The position numbers and the translations under genes are program-made. Shown here piece by piece: positions 59,001 through 64,000 of a stretch of DNA of 64,000 bases. Source of the stretch: Endotrypanum monterogeii (lineage: Eukaryota; Euglenozoa; Kinetoplastea; Trypanosomatida; Trypanosomatidae); contig CM007327.1 of assembly GCA_000333855.2 (NCBI GenBank), positions 171,611 to 235,610 on the forward strand. The letters are read 5' to 3'. The notes under the pieces were generated by a model. The model was not told the DNA's origin, ran no database searches, and was given only the letters and a program-made list of their open reading frames with translations. The first letter of the stretch is position 1. The number at the start of each line of letters is the position of its first letter.

Positions 59001-61608
59001 CGTGTTGGAGATGGAAAGTCGAAAGGGCACCGACGCCGAGAACAGGCAACCTACAGTCAAGACAATTCGCGTCCGCGGTTCGGCCCTGACGAGGCTGCCA
59101 GTACCCCAAAGTGCCGCACAGACTTCGACGACGCTGGCCGCACTCCCTCGCTCTCTCTCGTCTGCCACCCTCATGGTACTGCGAAAGGCGATGGAGGATT
59201 TGGTGTCTCGCGCTCGTTTGGTTCATCACGAGTTGGTTGTGACTCACGTAGTCTCAACTTTGCGTGTGTGCATGCGTTCGGAGGGGGACACACTGGGAAG
59301 CTACGTCGACGATTCAGACGCACTGATGCAACTACATGACTTGTTGTCTGCATGGATTCTGCGGTGCTACGAGGGACTCGTTGGCGTCCTCGTGAACTTA
59401 CCCGAGGAGAGGATGCAAAGTTCTACCAAAGACCGGACTCCTATGGCGGAGAACATCATCTCGGAGGCTGGCAGCGCATCCTTGAAGGACGGCCCGGGCC
59501 TTTCGCTAGCGTCGCATCCCCTGCCCCAACACGACGTGTTGGAACTGAAAGCATTGCCCTACAGCCTGAAGGCGTACTACTATCTGCGGCGCCGTCAACC
59601 CGCGTGGCAGATGGTTATGGAGCGATACCTTCAAACGAGAAGAGATGGTTTACCGGAATCTTCGTCCTTTGGCACATCCGCCATTCAAGAGCGCTTCACA
59701 CACGCTGTGCTTTCCATTACTTCGAACTCGATGATAGATAGCGCGCTTTTGTCTCGCAACTTCGTCAGCCGTGACAGCAGCACTTCAGACCCCCAAGCAG
59801 CTTGGCTAGCCGACCCGTTACATCGCTTAGAGGACTTGCGTCAGTGTTCAACACAGCGGAGTATAGTGGAATTCACGATGGAGCAGTGGCGCACCGGATT
59901 GCTCGTGATGGCCCGCCAGTTCGCTTTCTTTGTGTATTGTCGCCGTTGCAACCGTGAAATGCCGGTCATTGAACAGCAAGCGCAGTGGTTGATGTTCCGT
60001 GCCTTGGTCGGGACGCCGGAGCATGCTAGCGAGCTTCCCTGCCTGGGGTGGCAGAACTCTGAGGGTTATGCAGGAGGAGAGGCATGGCGATCGCTTATCC
60101 TCGATGCCCATCAACTTGATCGGTTTTCGCAGGAGGTGGCTCTGTTCCCCTCTGATTTGACGGAGCTGTGTGGTGATGCAACGGTAACAAAACGGTTTCG
60201 GTCGATGCGACGACAGGCCATTTTCCGTCTGTGCTTTCCCCCTGGCAACAGTACAACTGACCGCTTCAGCGTCCCGCGCTGCAAGACAGACGAGTCTACC
60301 GCCAGCTTTTTAACTCTTCCTTTGGTGGGGGGCCTGGGTGTGTTTCAGGGAAGGCCTGGTGCGCAAGCCAGCGATTCAGCTTCTGCCGATCATGGCGAGG
60401 AGACCGCGACGAGGTGGGACGGGCCACCACCTCTTACATCGGCGCGCTTTTTGTCCTTGGATATGCCTGCCGCGCGGCAACAGAGACAGGCCTCTTCCAT
60501 GGATCTTGTCCCGCACATTTCGTCTACGGTGGATAGGCTGCACACACAGGTGTACCTGCCAGCTCTGCATCATCCTATTGTAGATATCGAGCTCCTCACA
60601 GCGATGGTCGACTGCCGCTCCCCGTTGAATCCTAACGGCACTGCAGAGGCACGACCTATGCCCGCTACGTCGCGGGAAGACGAACCCTTCGCTGGCAGCT
60701 CGTCCCTGGAAGGTGGGGGCGGGGGTGATGACAATTTTGTGGGCGATGGTGACCACAGCGCCGCCGTCAGTCGGATCGTTTTGGTGGTTACGCAGCGACG
60801 CTACATGATGCCCTCTGACCTCGTGCTGTCTGGGGCTCGTCTTTCGGATTCGCTGGAGAGGCAGCTGGTAGCTCACACGCCATGGTCACTAGGTCAGGGA
60901 GACGATAGCCGTCACGCAAAGCTTCCGGCCATGGTGGTGGTAGCTCGTCGAGTGCTAGTTCGACCACGCGCTCAGTACGTGGAGTCCTGGTCTAGGAAGG
61001 GAGAGGCGCTTCCTCTGCCAGTTAGCTACGAGATAGGTATGCGGATGTGGATGACAAGTCCGCTGCAGGGCGCGGTTCATAGCAGTTGGCGGGTGCTATG
61101 GCGGGCGGTTCCATGGTCGCGCCTACCAGCGGACGCATTCCTCTGGGATACCTCCGCCTCGTGCCGCCTCCCTGAAACATCCGTCGCGTATGCCCTGTCA
61201 TCAAATTCAGAGCATTCTCGACGCCGAGGGAATCCTTCCAGCAATGTCTTTGTCACGGAGATGGAGGAGTCAGCGGAGGCTGCCACATCGAGGTGTTTGA
61301 ATCTTAGTGCACCCCGTGCATGGGCCGTTACAGAGGTGCCCATACCTGTGCGTTGGCATCCTCTCTCAGACAACCCAAGGGGCACCCCCAAAGGGCGAGG
61401 TGAGTGTATGCTGGAGCTATACCTCTGCGTCGAGTACGAGCCGCTGTCGGTGCATACCTCTAGTTCAAGCGCCGACGATTTCAACAGTTCGCAGCTGTCC
61501 CCGCAGCTGACTCCCACAGCTGGTGCCTCCTCTTTTCTGGCCACTCAATGGGAGTGGAGCACACTGCACCTTCGAGACACACTGGACGCCTACGTCTGGA
61601 TCGAGTGA
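47098..61608 (+). CDS. Divergent dynein heavy chain with degenerate AAA1 (pseudo-ATPase) module
   Basis: About 4836 residues from the ATG at 47098 (an upstream in-frame ATG at 47023 would add 25 residues encoded by a splice tract). Tail: residues 1 to ~1290. AAA1 (~1298-1488) is recognisable by NYGLEFFG, aligning with the dynein FEYGYEYLG start, but where GPAGTGKTET should be it reads SGDDVGVEGE (~1349-1358), and the CFDEFNR and NPGYAGRTELP motifs are lost. AAA2 has GPQFAGKT (1639-1646) and TVVMEDVD. AAA3 has GPVDGKTT (1993-2000) and VVCMDD (Asp2057/2058). AAA4 reads GENTFGLRR (from ~2515), with no Lys. The stalk is two coiled coils (~2800-2890, ~3000-3077) around a tip domain (ARLLA-like start, AVLGEELPPC). 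AAA5/AAA6 follow (RWTLIGAV, EGVLLRDI, VHPSFYLICTS). The C-terminal part (~1750 residues after the stalk) is longer than usual and carries low-complexity inserts. Family firm; conventional motor activity unlikely. Confidence 0.87.
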   Translation: MEPTKIQEKVGGRLEKVLRYYWDGVPVPLLCNEGKLRSQTFLFRKLAFTPDYYGETVELPLVRTQENQLFSSLCDFVDSPQSATCRIGSHYSPHVGLFRFDEGKRSLDASPEEEVTAVRVPTEYCEKCEEGASSVSMGHSRIRTAKMVSLYKPLIKENFSISRQSLRNILLFSSKGCASISREFVAREICDVKEEYAEAETEAIFYYMCLSPLFRKILTPLQLATEPLPIVRSFHLVEFNKAQIPRESFGAVKERLEAQLCWNPLTHDYFVALGSMWKEKFAQLRVLSTNFYSACIDVVDFLNQMSKSMSAAVSRIRIELYACVEDLFFAHFKTAREVVLLSDEEYEVSVFRKVLLATEVFLVNQLRGLFLDALDRLVHFFDCDGLGNRVRISQRARQTPSLRVELVVGETFQPRAPAFSLLLLGITDFLGEVEKNVNSFPRMFGTFFRTMGLRDEKLNVLSHVELASYRALILEILDVSSLLIDRTLYSYSIFCKIPVNCLRIVKTGTPAEFTEFVLTARQNLAGIRQASRDVLFHKRLEINCCPLRVELVGHWESYLSALVMGFQSTIVSIIDRAKEKSRTILGMLQGTPTTAQELERYLRNTEAARVLADDLSESSQKQILDRVSCIENLYIPVEAHVCQAVFEFKELPGELRKQVEKSEKIRAQCAPLLKSKREDLRCTICDYFQTLSTGVSELYEMFDSDTSDIAAQTCTELRKLVSRITDARQRFDYETRVLGLPPDDSFDEHMPLVNHFEIIEQFWITLFESTKLRELYRTPVSSVDANGFVERVREWRRLIHSSIRNLRAYPALVRLGHEHESALAKFEELELFLELITTPGLRKSHWRDIAKLISLQSPDDILLVTNMSVTVRRLLDAGLLNHIAPLAQIVLQARCDYSVENELEEMRSSAKRTRFVLESSSGPNDWNPRLAHECRCSILRQLEGYVVKCCEMRRRPSLGQSVQKSVDDWVNACQKSHEVLVAWDKVATRWLQLRPCLSSMRSAVTEGICSAEESSIITRTLASASVASKGFCTLLHKAQFSLFTVMVQETIQDVLLTIKSDVEDATEVLKGVMERRRSLVPRFRFLPDSELMRFQSVKGGHSVVRILQYIYPRIANIEVVDGAVTAVLAADGARLPLTSPLPLTKDIPDVWIQRFDRAVRVSLVAAVKACVEAYNRYSLEIWLQQWCGQVTVLALRILHTQGLRRALDLSGLNGLTSYITKVSDFCGSISRRLQGERDKHTRGGQEQGYKAVLAAALAYEDFALRELQLAAEWHVSSVTELESTCVMQTFFTAAEDGLNVRMMGVGFNYGLEFFGHGSTPVMSAAQWVQVAPMLVDMELSHNVYLVRSGDDVGVEGEVLEAAALFLGRVFCRVEDTENLSIETLQRLLRGCLEVGALTCLMNTETAPKCVLEEVVLPIAIASVEQRRSPVWQLPSGEKGVTAAISVHPLFRLALSATAPVALPRSLGLVCREVRVAPFGVEEALHDYLTWTGVLPVGPLTREEIEFAKLYRRLQELQPMIFTLGRLRVVVREAFPSAGALGEEESRMIGSSPYGLVLRLLTALRNVSGVFFTSKEGQAVRRSLEAQIEAKVLLPSCSGVPTAGWCDPPVKWAMCSPVGGAVFEQFSLWMNVHRRVLLLGPQFAGKTRLWRAWAGPRLPLVISLSLTSAAEFYGTSSEPGYLSLITSRIRAPLHQGDIPTVVMEDVDTVSSLAIFSGSWWDRVLMREGESHSGNTVFPSPLMRVIGTARELPNATPGSMSKFAMMALAGPSSWQEGISHALGSIPDAEWAARVIEKLLPLLVERASRASPEVVRGVNDLTGMYAMAQRAASLCRRWHAYALTLRTYRGALELQGDEDNVPLRLFTVRCAVMAVIWSIGLSLPVEDRDVLKLLLLGAELDMGKALAACELSGDIFPVLSKSGVSPLEQIVLPHGWISFEEAATRTDLPLTWSKYHHTNPHLGAYSQVFATPSRLATLRAAECLINCGQHLLFHAGPVDGKTTLLHSMRSNKVDWVTQEFSVNGGMRLTHVQQTMANQLLQRSDERLSPGAGRRLVVCMDDVHLSPLSTCGGAERLHTGSVSLVSRFMRFCERFQAISTPRIGTVSTTNVVFCGSALLQKGPLHREGNEALAVCVDVRLPGFDSNEISSGVHLLCSLASSRKRTKGFPEGCAAFLDLIHGVYTQLKSPSDTLESTTAAALSHLTGKATQSISDVVHSTPLDLTSDHISGSQPPHIVSCYSEHLRDALQAAEMVRIHLISNASDVQVATRVFLDLTSFYEKKLRVSASSEAMECSTLSLFSQRHLTGHVGLGSVSSSYSLRGAAVKSAEDTMRESIRGLVNFTGLLRQLPIPPSPDIVTPGDESFLADCIAELAYSFQDEREEDLANLEGKRGPLSAANMKTRPKCSEAQCSSVLIFYSDYPKKAVVHFDGLHKDSQAQRSSSVMVLSASSSLHGSFAAPSSQTFLSTITAAHQQHQQKIRSSIPVLESPTYQTTWITTRYIFLQDALSVPHAQVVLLGENTFGLRRLFRLWCASTHIPFVWFRVYPSSSRAEASVTFRRDLRLAVTFICRNSIHAVFYFPPELMRLPEVLGTVDLLVRSGDVSSLFSEEERSSLMRGFNVTPSRSLRSSSILDDTALRDRLRSCLNCVFHLRDTEELERMAAAYPFLSQHNTSVLPLYTDALQASLLRELVLGVLRTSDNSNSSSDFDGIPILEDSNTDDEGGMEGVEKGGGVRDERPLNLSPRAVCEALCIIFEHVSKRHTTSLSQLIEFVSVYRYLSTVARLQVLESARTGSIIMGRGDEAMRMVKFGAQRVHAINDDVVALQTRIASLSERLRTEETQHRSRSRAAQSFYAKLELKKEALAQQRVTLADALHKVEERLEKAARHLVKAKLNNMRLLAVSRAPEKGTLLVRGLYAVLGEELPPCRDNPHELWGTAMKRFCTKEFTTSLVKIPPVKDAELMSTYLPLRHGLDGVRYAPALPYAQQLADFILAWVECGRFRTQDYETSADAIAKAEKEVAGDEEVYSFHQRSVHSAERTVEKTKAEIEQARRSIAELQKEQGQMTATEIRLKKYTELVDGFLRFLAAPADVAERMRAARCADGDAFLVSAFYSLLAMHNGALDTYESLQQLLVQRVHPRLHSTSPQEAFSHLLYQTHGPRTRALMLPESKHLSWEYTALFMSLFKRVASRWTLIGAVTPLIEQELCKYLSYSCNGCVVVSVTDSAAKEKLIAAMQAGEGVLLRDIHDSELSDIIRSLNPLYSLLKKRWRAEEDPQAPSTKSIPRPADEEEAAVPCISLILEGSEVKVHPSFYLICTSSVAVSLHTQGVCDTLNVYNLFSPMPRRPYYACLLRDVVCTAPVSSKMYSMREEALTRHQGYFTLLKKFVHAHDTIAKLLASNMETICDEASGDAVVAEADQMLADIEVYEGQLSQTVLHLQSWQRVVKAAWDAVLPSLEAVASLSELIEVRKLKRPWSASALDRSLREIVRFPLLFVRRFAPQTFSDLSQPLKRYYAVVNFTRSVVEQLADGWPVPVKDIFSLLLLSSAMAASPTISSENGDAHVLTAEQTRVLQDLISDRLCCPADGKVSVRNNSLPVFSESEFSSDEDVLVDLRSNILSLYATSKDPLLRRISRRGHLDADPLQEIVDDVESSVGRNQFYVMQLFSSMADLRVEQANYYSAALYRMFMDSVVGVQGMVSAPKVPETAAPADGDAAVRKVRISPHPTSQATHHARHESDTRSAPSDNGRPSSDEATLREVVSMKVQMRRAADARQPLCLITDSTYTEALSWVRHEAVEAGFFVVWHDLILSKVTTALDSGATLLWSKSESPGVSFEEARQTILSLASQSRFAAKGSSTCLALVVDADGKGEVCAEDVRIFGEKCQQLLALYSTSFRSSSGSNISGVFCLTVICSPATERVLWREALAGYLTPCCYVPMITVTPQQRLVELLQPSRRYFTEGGAVQILEAILQNVLEMESRKGTDAENRQPTVKTIRVRGSALTRLPVPQSAAQTSTTLAALPRSLSSATLMVLRKAMEDLVSRARLVHHELVVTHVVSTLRVCMRSEGDTLGSYVDDSDALMQLHDLLSAWILRCYEGLVGVLVNLPEERMQSSTKDRTPMAENIISEAGSASLKDGPGLSLASHPLPQHDVLELKALPYSLKAYYYLRRRQPAWQMVMERYLQTRRDGLPESSSFGTSAIQERFTHAVLSITSNSMIDSALLSRNFVSRDSSTSDPQAAWLADPLHRLEDLRQCSTQRSIVEFTMEQWRTGLLVMARQFAFFVYCRRCNREMPVIEQQAQWLMFRALVGTPEHASELPCLGWQNSEGYAGGEAWRSLILDAHQLDRFSQEVALFPSDLTELCGDATVTKRFRSMRRQAIFRLCFPPGNSTTDRFSVPRCKTDESTASFLTLPLVGGLGVFQGRPGAQASDSASADHGEETATRWDGPPPLTSARFLSLDMPAARQQRQASSMDLVPHISSTVDRLHTQVYLPALHHPIVDIELLTAMVDCRSPLNPNGTAEARPMPATSREDEPFAGSSSLEGGGGGDDNFVGDGDHSAAVSRIVLVVTQRRYMMPSDLVLSGARLSDSLERQLVAHTPWSLGQGDDSRHAKLPAMVVVARRVLVRPRAQYVESWSRKGEALPLPVSYEIGMRMWMTSPLQGAVHSSWRVLWRAVPWSRLPADAFLWDTSASCRLPETSVAYALSSNSEHSRRRGNPSSNVFVTEMEESAEAATSRCLNLSAPRAWAVTEVPIPVRWHPLSDNPRGTPKGRGECMLELYLCVEYEPLSVHTSSSSADDFNSSQLSPQLTPTAGASSFLATQWEWSTLHLRDTLDAYVWIE

Positions 61609-61967
61609 ACTAGCGCATTCGATGGACTGACACCCCCTCCCAATCGCACACGCACAAACTGCAGCTTTCCAGTGCTGTTTCCCTCATCATGCCGCCATTT
61701 AACTGATTCGCCTTCCAACTTCGCAGTGTCTCATTTCTTCGACATGGATGGTTCTCGTTGTCGCTGTTGGCTCTGATCATTTATGTGTGTCTTTGAGCCA
61801 TCGTGACTCTGTGCGTTGTCGGATTCTTTTTTTGTTTTTTTTTCCACGGTCGACATGGTATGCACTGTTTCGGCAACTGTTTTCTTCGATTTGACCGCCG
61901 CTCTCCTCAAAAGGGGATCGAAATCGTTTTGTTTTTCTGAGGCGTTTGTGCCGCACGCCACTTCTTT

Positions 61968-61968
<1 letters not shown>

Positions 61969-62009
<41 letters not shown>
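61969..62009. repeat. (AT)n microsatellite
   Basis: About 20 AT units, 27 bp before the large assembly gap. Confidence 0.9.
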
Positions 62010-62012
<3 letters not shown>

Positions 62013-62035
62013 TTTTAAGTTACTATTACTACTAG

Positions 62036-62273
62036 NNNNNNNNNNNNNNNNNNNNNNNNNNNNNNNNNNNNNNNNNNNNNNNNNNNNNNNNNNNNNNNNN
62101 NNNNNNNNNNNNNNNNNNNNNNNNNNNNNNNNNNNNNNNNNNNNNNNNNNNNNNNNNNNNNNNNNNNNNNNNNNNNNNNNNNNNNNNNNNNNNNNNNNNN
62201 NNNNNNNNNNNNNNNNNNNNNNNNNNNNNNNNNNNNNNNNNNNNNNNNNNNNNNNNNNNNNNNNNNNNNNNNN
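62036..62273. other. Assembly gap (N run, 238 bases)
   Basis: 238 consecutive N. The right flank begins immediately with tandem copies of a 60-bp G-rich unit, so the gap probably covers more of that array. Confidence 0.99.
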
Positions 62274-62409
62274 GCGTCCCTTTTTTTGTTTTGGCGGGGG
62301 GGGGGGGGAGGGAGGGATCGCTTTACTCCTCTGGCGTCCCTTTTTTTGTTTTGGCGGGGGGGGGGGGGAGGGAGGGATCGCTTTACTCCTCTGGCGTCCC
62401 TTTTTTTGT
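62274..62409. repeat. 60-bp tandem repeat with G-run core
   Basis: Two complete 60-bp units (62274-62333, 62334-62393) and the first ~16 bases of a third (from 62394). Each unit has GCGTCCC, a T7 run, a G12 run, GGGAGGGAGGG-type sequence and ATCGCTTTACTCCTCTG. The two complete units look identical. Confidence 0.92.
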
Positions 62410-63217
62410 TATGTTTGTTTTGTTTCCGAGCGGCGAGAACGGTGACACCTCTGCACGAGGACACACACACACACACACACACAGAGAGGGGGGAGACTGG
62501 GTGGTCCCGGGATCCAAATCTTTTTTTTCCCTCTCCGGTCTGTGTCCTGCTTTAATGACGTAAACGTTGATGTACATACGGTTACAACAGATGATCTTCC
62601 TCACTTTTTCATTGCTATCACCCTTGTAAACCACCAATAAATACCTGTCAATCCGATTTTCCTTGATAGCTGATCACCTTTTTTTTTTTTTGTGCGTGTT
62701 GTTGCGTCCAGCAGAGCTCACATGAGCGAAAAGAAAAAAAAAAACATATATTGCTCTACAGGTACGTGTGCATGTTTTCGAGTACTAATTTCTTTCCCTT
62801 TTTTGGCGTGTTTTCTTAGTGCGCTTCTTGAGGGTGGTATCTTTCGGGGCAGGTCGTGTTCAGCTCCAGGAGTTTTGGATAGGCAACTTCGCTCAGGAGT
62901 TTCTATGGATGTCATACGTGTTTTCTGTCTCGTTCCGTGTTTCAAGGACGACACACACACACACACACACACTCTGATGCGACTCTGTGCATGCCAACAG
63001 ACCTCTCAAGCGGATTCTCTTTTTGTCCCTTTTTCTCTCCTATCGTCATCTCACTCCACTTCTTCGCACACACGCTTACACATCTGCACATCTACGACAG
63101 CGAAGGATATGTATGAGTGTGCGTGCAGCCGCTTTCACTTCTTTATCCCCCATTTTGTAAGTCCCTTTCCTCCCATTCCCTCTCGTTAAAAAGCCTTCTG
63201 GTTTATTTTCTCCCCCT

Positions 63218-63221
<4 letters not shown>

Positions 63222-63264
<43 letters not shown>
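63222..63264. repeat. (CA)n microsatellite
   Basis: About 21 CA units in pyrimidine-rich sequence. Confidence 0.9.
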
Positions 63265-63267
<3 letters not shown>

Positions 63268-64000
63268 CCATTCCCCGTTTTTTTTCCTTTCGTCTTCTGC
63301 CCTTTCTCTTTTTCTGTATTCATCTCCACCCCCCTTTTTTTATCTCTCCGTCCCGATTTGACGAAGTGGGTGCTGGTATTCTGTTTCTGTGTGTATTTCT
63401 GGACGACTTGGGCATATTTCGCCCCCTTCCTCCCCCTCCTGCCTCGACGACCTACTCGCCCTCTTCGTTCGAAATCCCCTCTATGGTCTCTCTCTCTGTG
63501 TGCTTCTCGTCACGTCCCTTCGATTTCTCCACACGTGAGAAAAAAACTTTTTTTCTTTTTTCTCGTTTTCTTTCCAGTGGTGCTTCCTGTGGGTGTGTGC
63601 GCAGCGACTGTGTGTGTGCAGGTGTGCTGTTTTGAAAAAAAAAACAGAGGAAAGAAACGTTCACCTACGTCTTCGCTTCTTGCGGTCCTCTTCCAATCTC
63701 TACGTACGGCCACGTTTCTCGACAATAGATATCTGCTTTTCTCCTGTGGGGAGAAGACCAGAGTCGGGTCCCCGAGACGTGTGCACGGTCTTTCTTTCGC
63801 CGATAACCCCCCCCCTCCTCCCCCACGCATAGTGACATACAGACAGACAGACAGACATAGGCACAGTCACTTCAAGGGCTATCGAAATAGGCGACTGTCA
63901 TCTTTTTGGAGTCCTCGGGTGAAAGAAACTCTGCACACCAGGATTGTGCGTTTGTGTATGTCTGTGCTCGTTGGCGACTCCCTCGTCACCTCTCTCTCTC

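Larger units (their letters stand above)
61609..64000. other. Gene-free right end (3'UTR/intergenic) with assembly gap and simple repeats
   Basis: No credible gene. The plus strand is pyrimidine-rich, especially 63140-63560, as expected between plus-strand genes where 3' processing is coupled to the next splice acceptor. Contains AT (61969-62009), (CA)n (62462-62483, 62949-62970, 63222-63264) and GACA (63840-63856) repeats and a 238-base gap. Confidence 0.7.

Noticed and set aside
61816..62445. 209-codon plus-strand frame across the large gap
   Set aside because: It runs through 238 N and the 60-bp repeats; the translation is repeat-derived.
63117..63635. 172-codon plus-strand frame near the right end
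   Set aside because: Pyrimidine-rich UTR-type sequence including (CA)n gives Ser/Leu/Pro/Phe/His-Thr repeats; no gene features.
1..64000. CRISPR arrays, rRNA genes, spliced-leader array, integrated virus
   Set aside because: No regular repeat-spacer structure, no rRNA or spliced-leader exon sequence and no viral-type protein was seen on either strand.

Overview
The window looks like nuclear chromosome from a trypanosomatid flagellate, most likely a Leishmania-like member of the Leishmaniinae. Evidence: very long intronless reading frames; GC-rich coding sequence separated by kilobases of low-complexity TG/CA, AT, poly-A/T and poly-G sequence; polypyrimidine tracts ending in AG just upstream of start codons (trans-splice acceptors); and strictly directional gene arrays. 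Two runs of N (21819-21841 and 62036-62273) are assembly gaps.

Layout. From 1 to 39070 every gene is on the minus strand, so one polycistronic unit is read from right to left: TSR1-like ribosome biogenesis factor, acyl-CoA dehydrogenase family protein, a small basic protein, two MaoC-type hydratase paralogues, a second small basic protein, a SIN1-like (CRIM/RBD/PH) protein, an SLC35F5-like transporter, an 894-residue protein of unknown function, a 3580-residue DMXL/Rav1-like (rabconnectin-3 / RAVE) protein, and a RING/TRAF-type zinc-finger protein cut by the left edge. From 46314 rightwards genes are on the plus strand: a 159-residue two-TM protein, then a dynein heavy chain of about 4836 residues. 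The roughly 7.2 kb between the arrays (39071-46313) has no credible gene. It is a divergent strand-switch region, in these organisms the usual site where RNA polymerase II starts in both directions. Its plus strand is A/C-rich on the left and G/T-rich on the right.

Most notable points. (1) The dynein heavy chain keeps the full architecture (tail, six AAA modules, stalk with microtubule-binding tip), but AAA1, normally the essential motor ATPase, has lost its Walker A, Walker B and sensor motifs. AAA4 is also degenerate, while AAA2 and AAA3 still have P-loop lysines. (2) The acyl-CoA dehydrogenase carries Gln where the C-terminal catalytic Glu is expected. (3) A ~427-bp element is present twice in inverted orientation with only a handful of differences, once between the MaoC genes and once inside the strand-switch region. 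(4) A putative SIN1 (TORC2) subunit and a DMXL/Rav1 homologue lie in the same transcription unit. (5) Hairpins cluster in the TSR1 downstream region, and unusual simple repeats flank both assembly gaps.

All assignments were made by eye from translated sequence. No alignment or database search was run.
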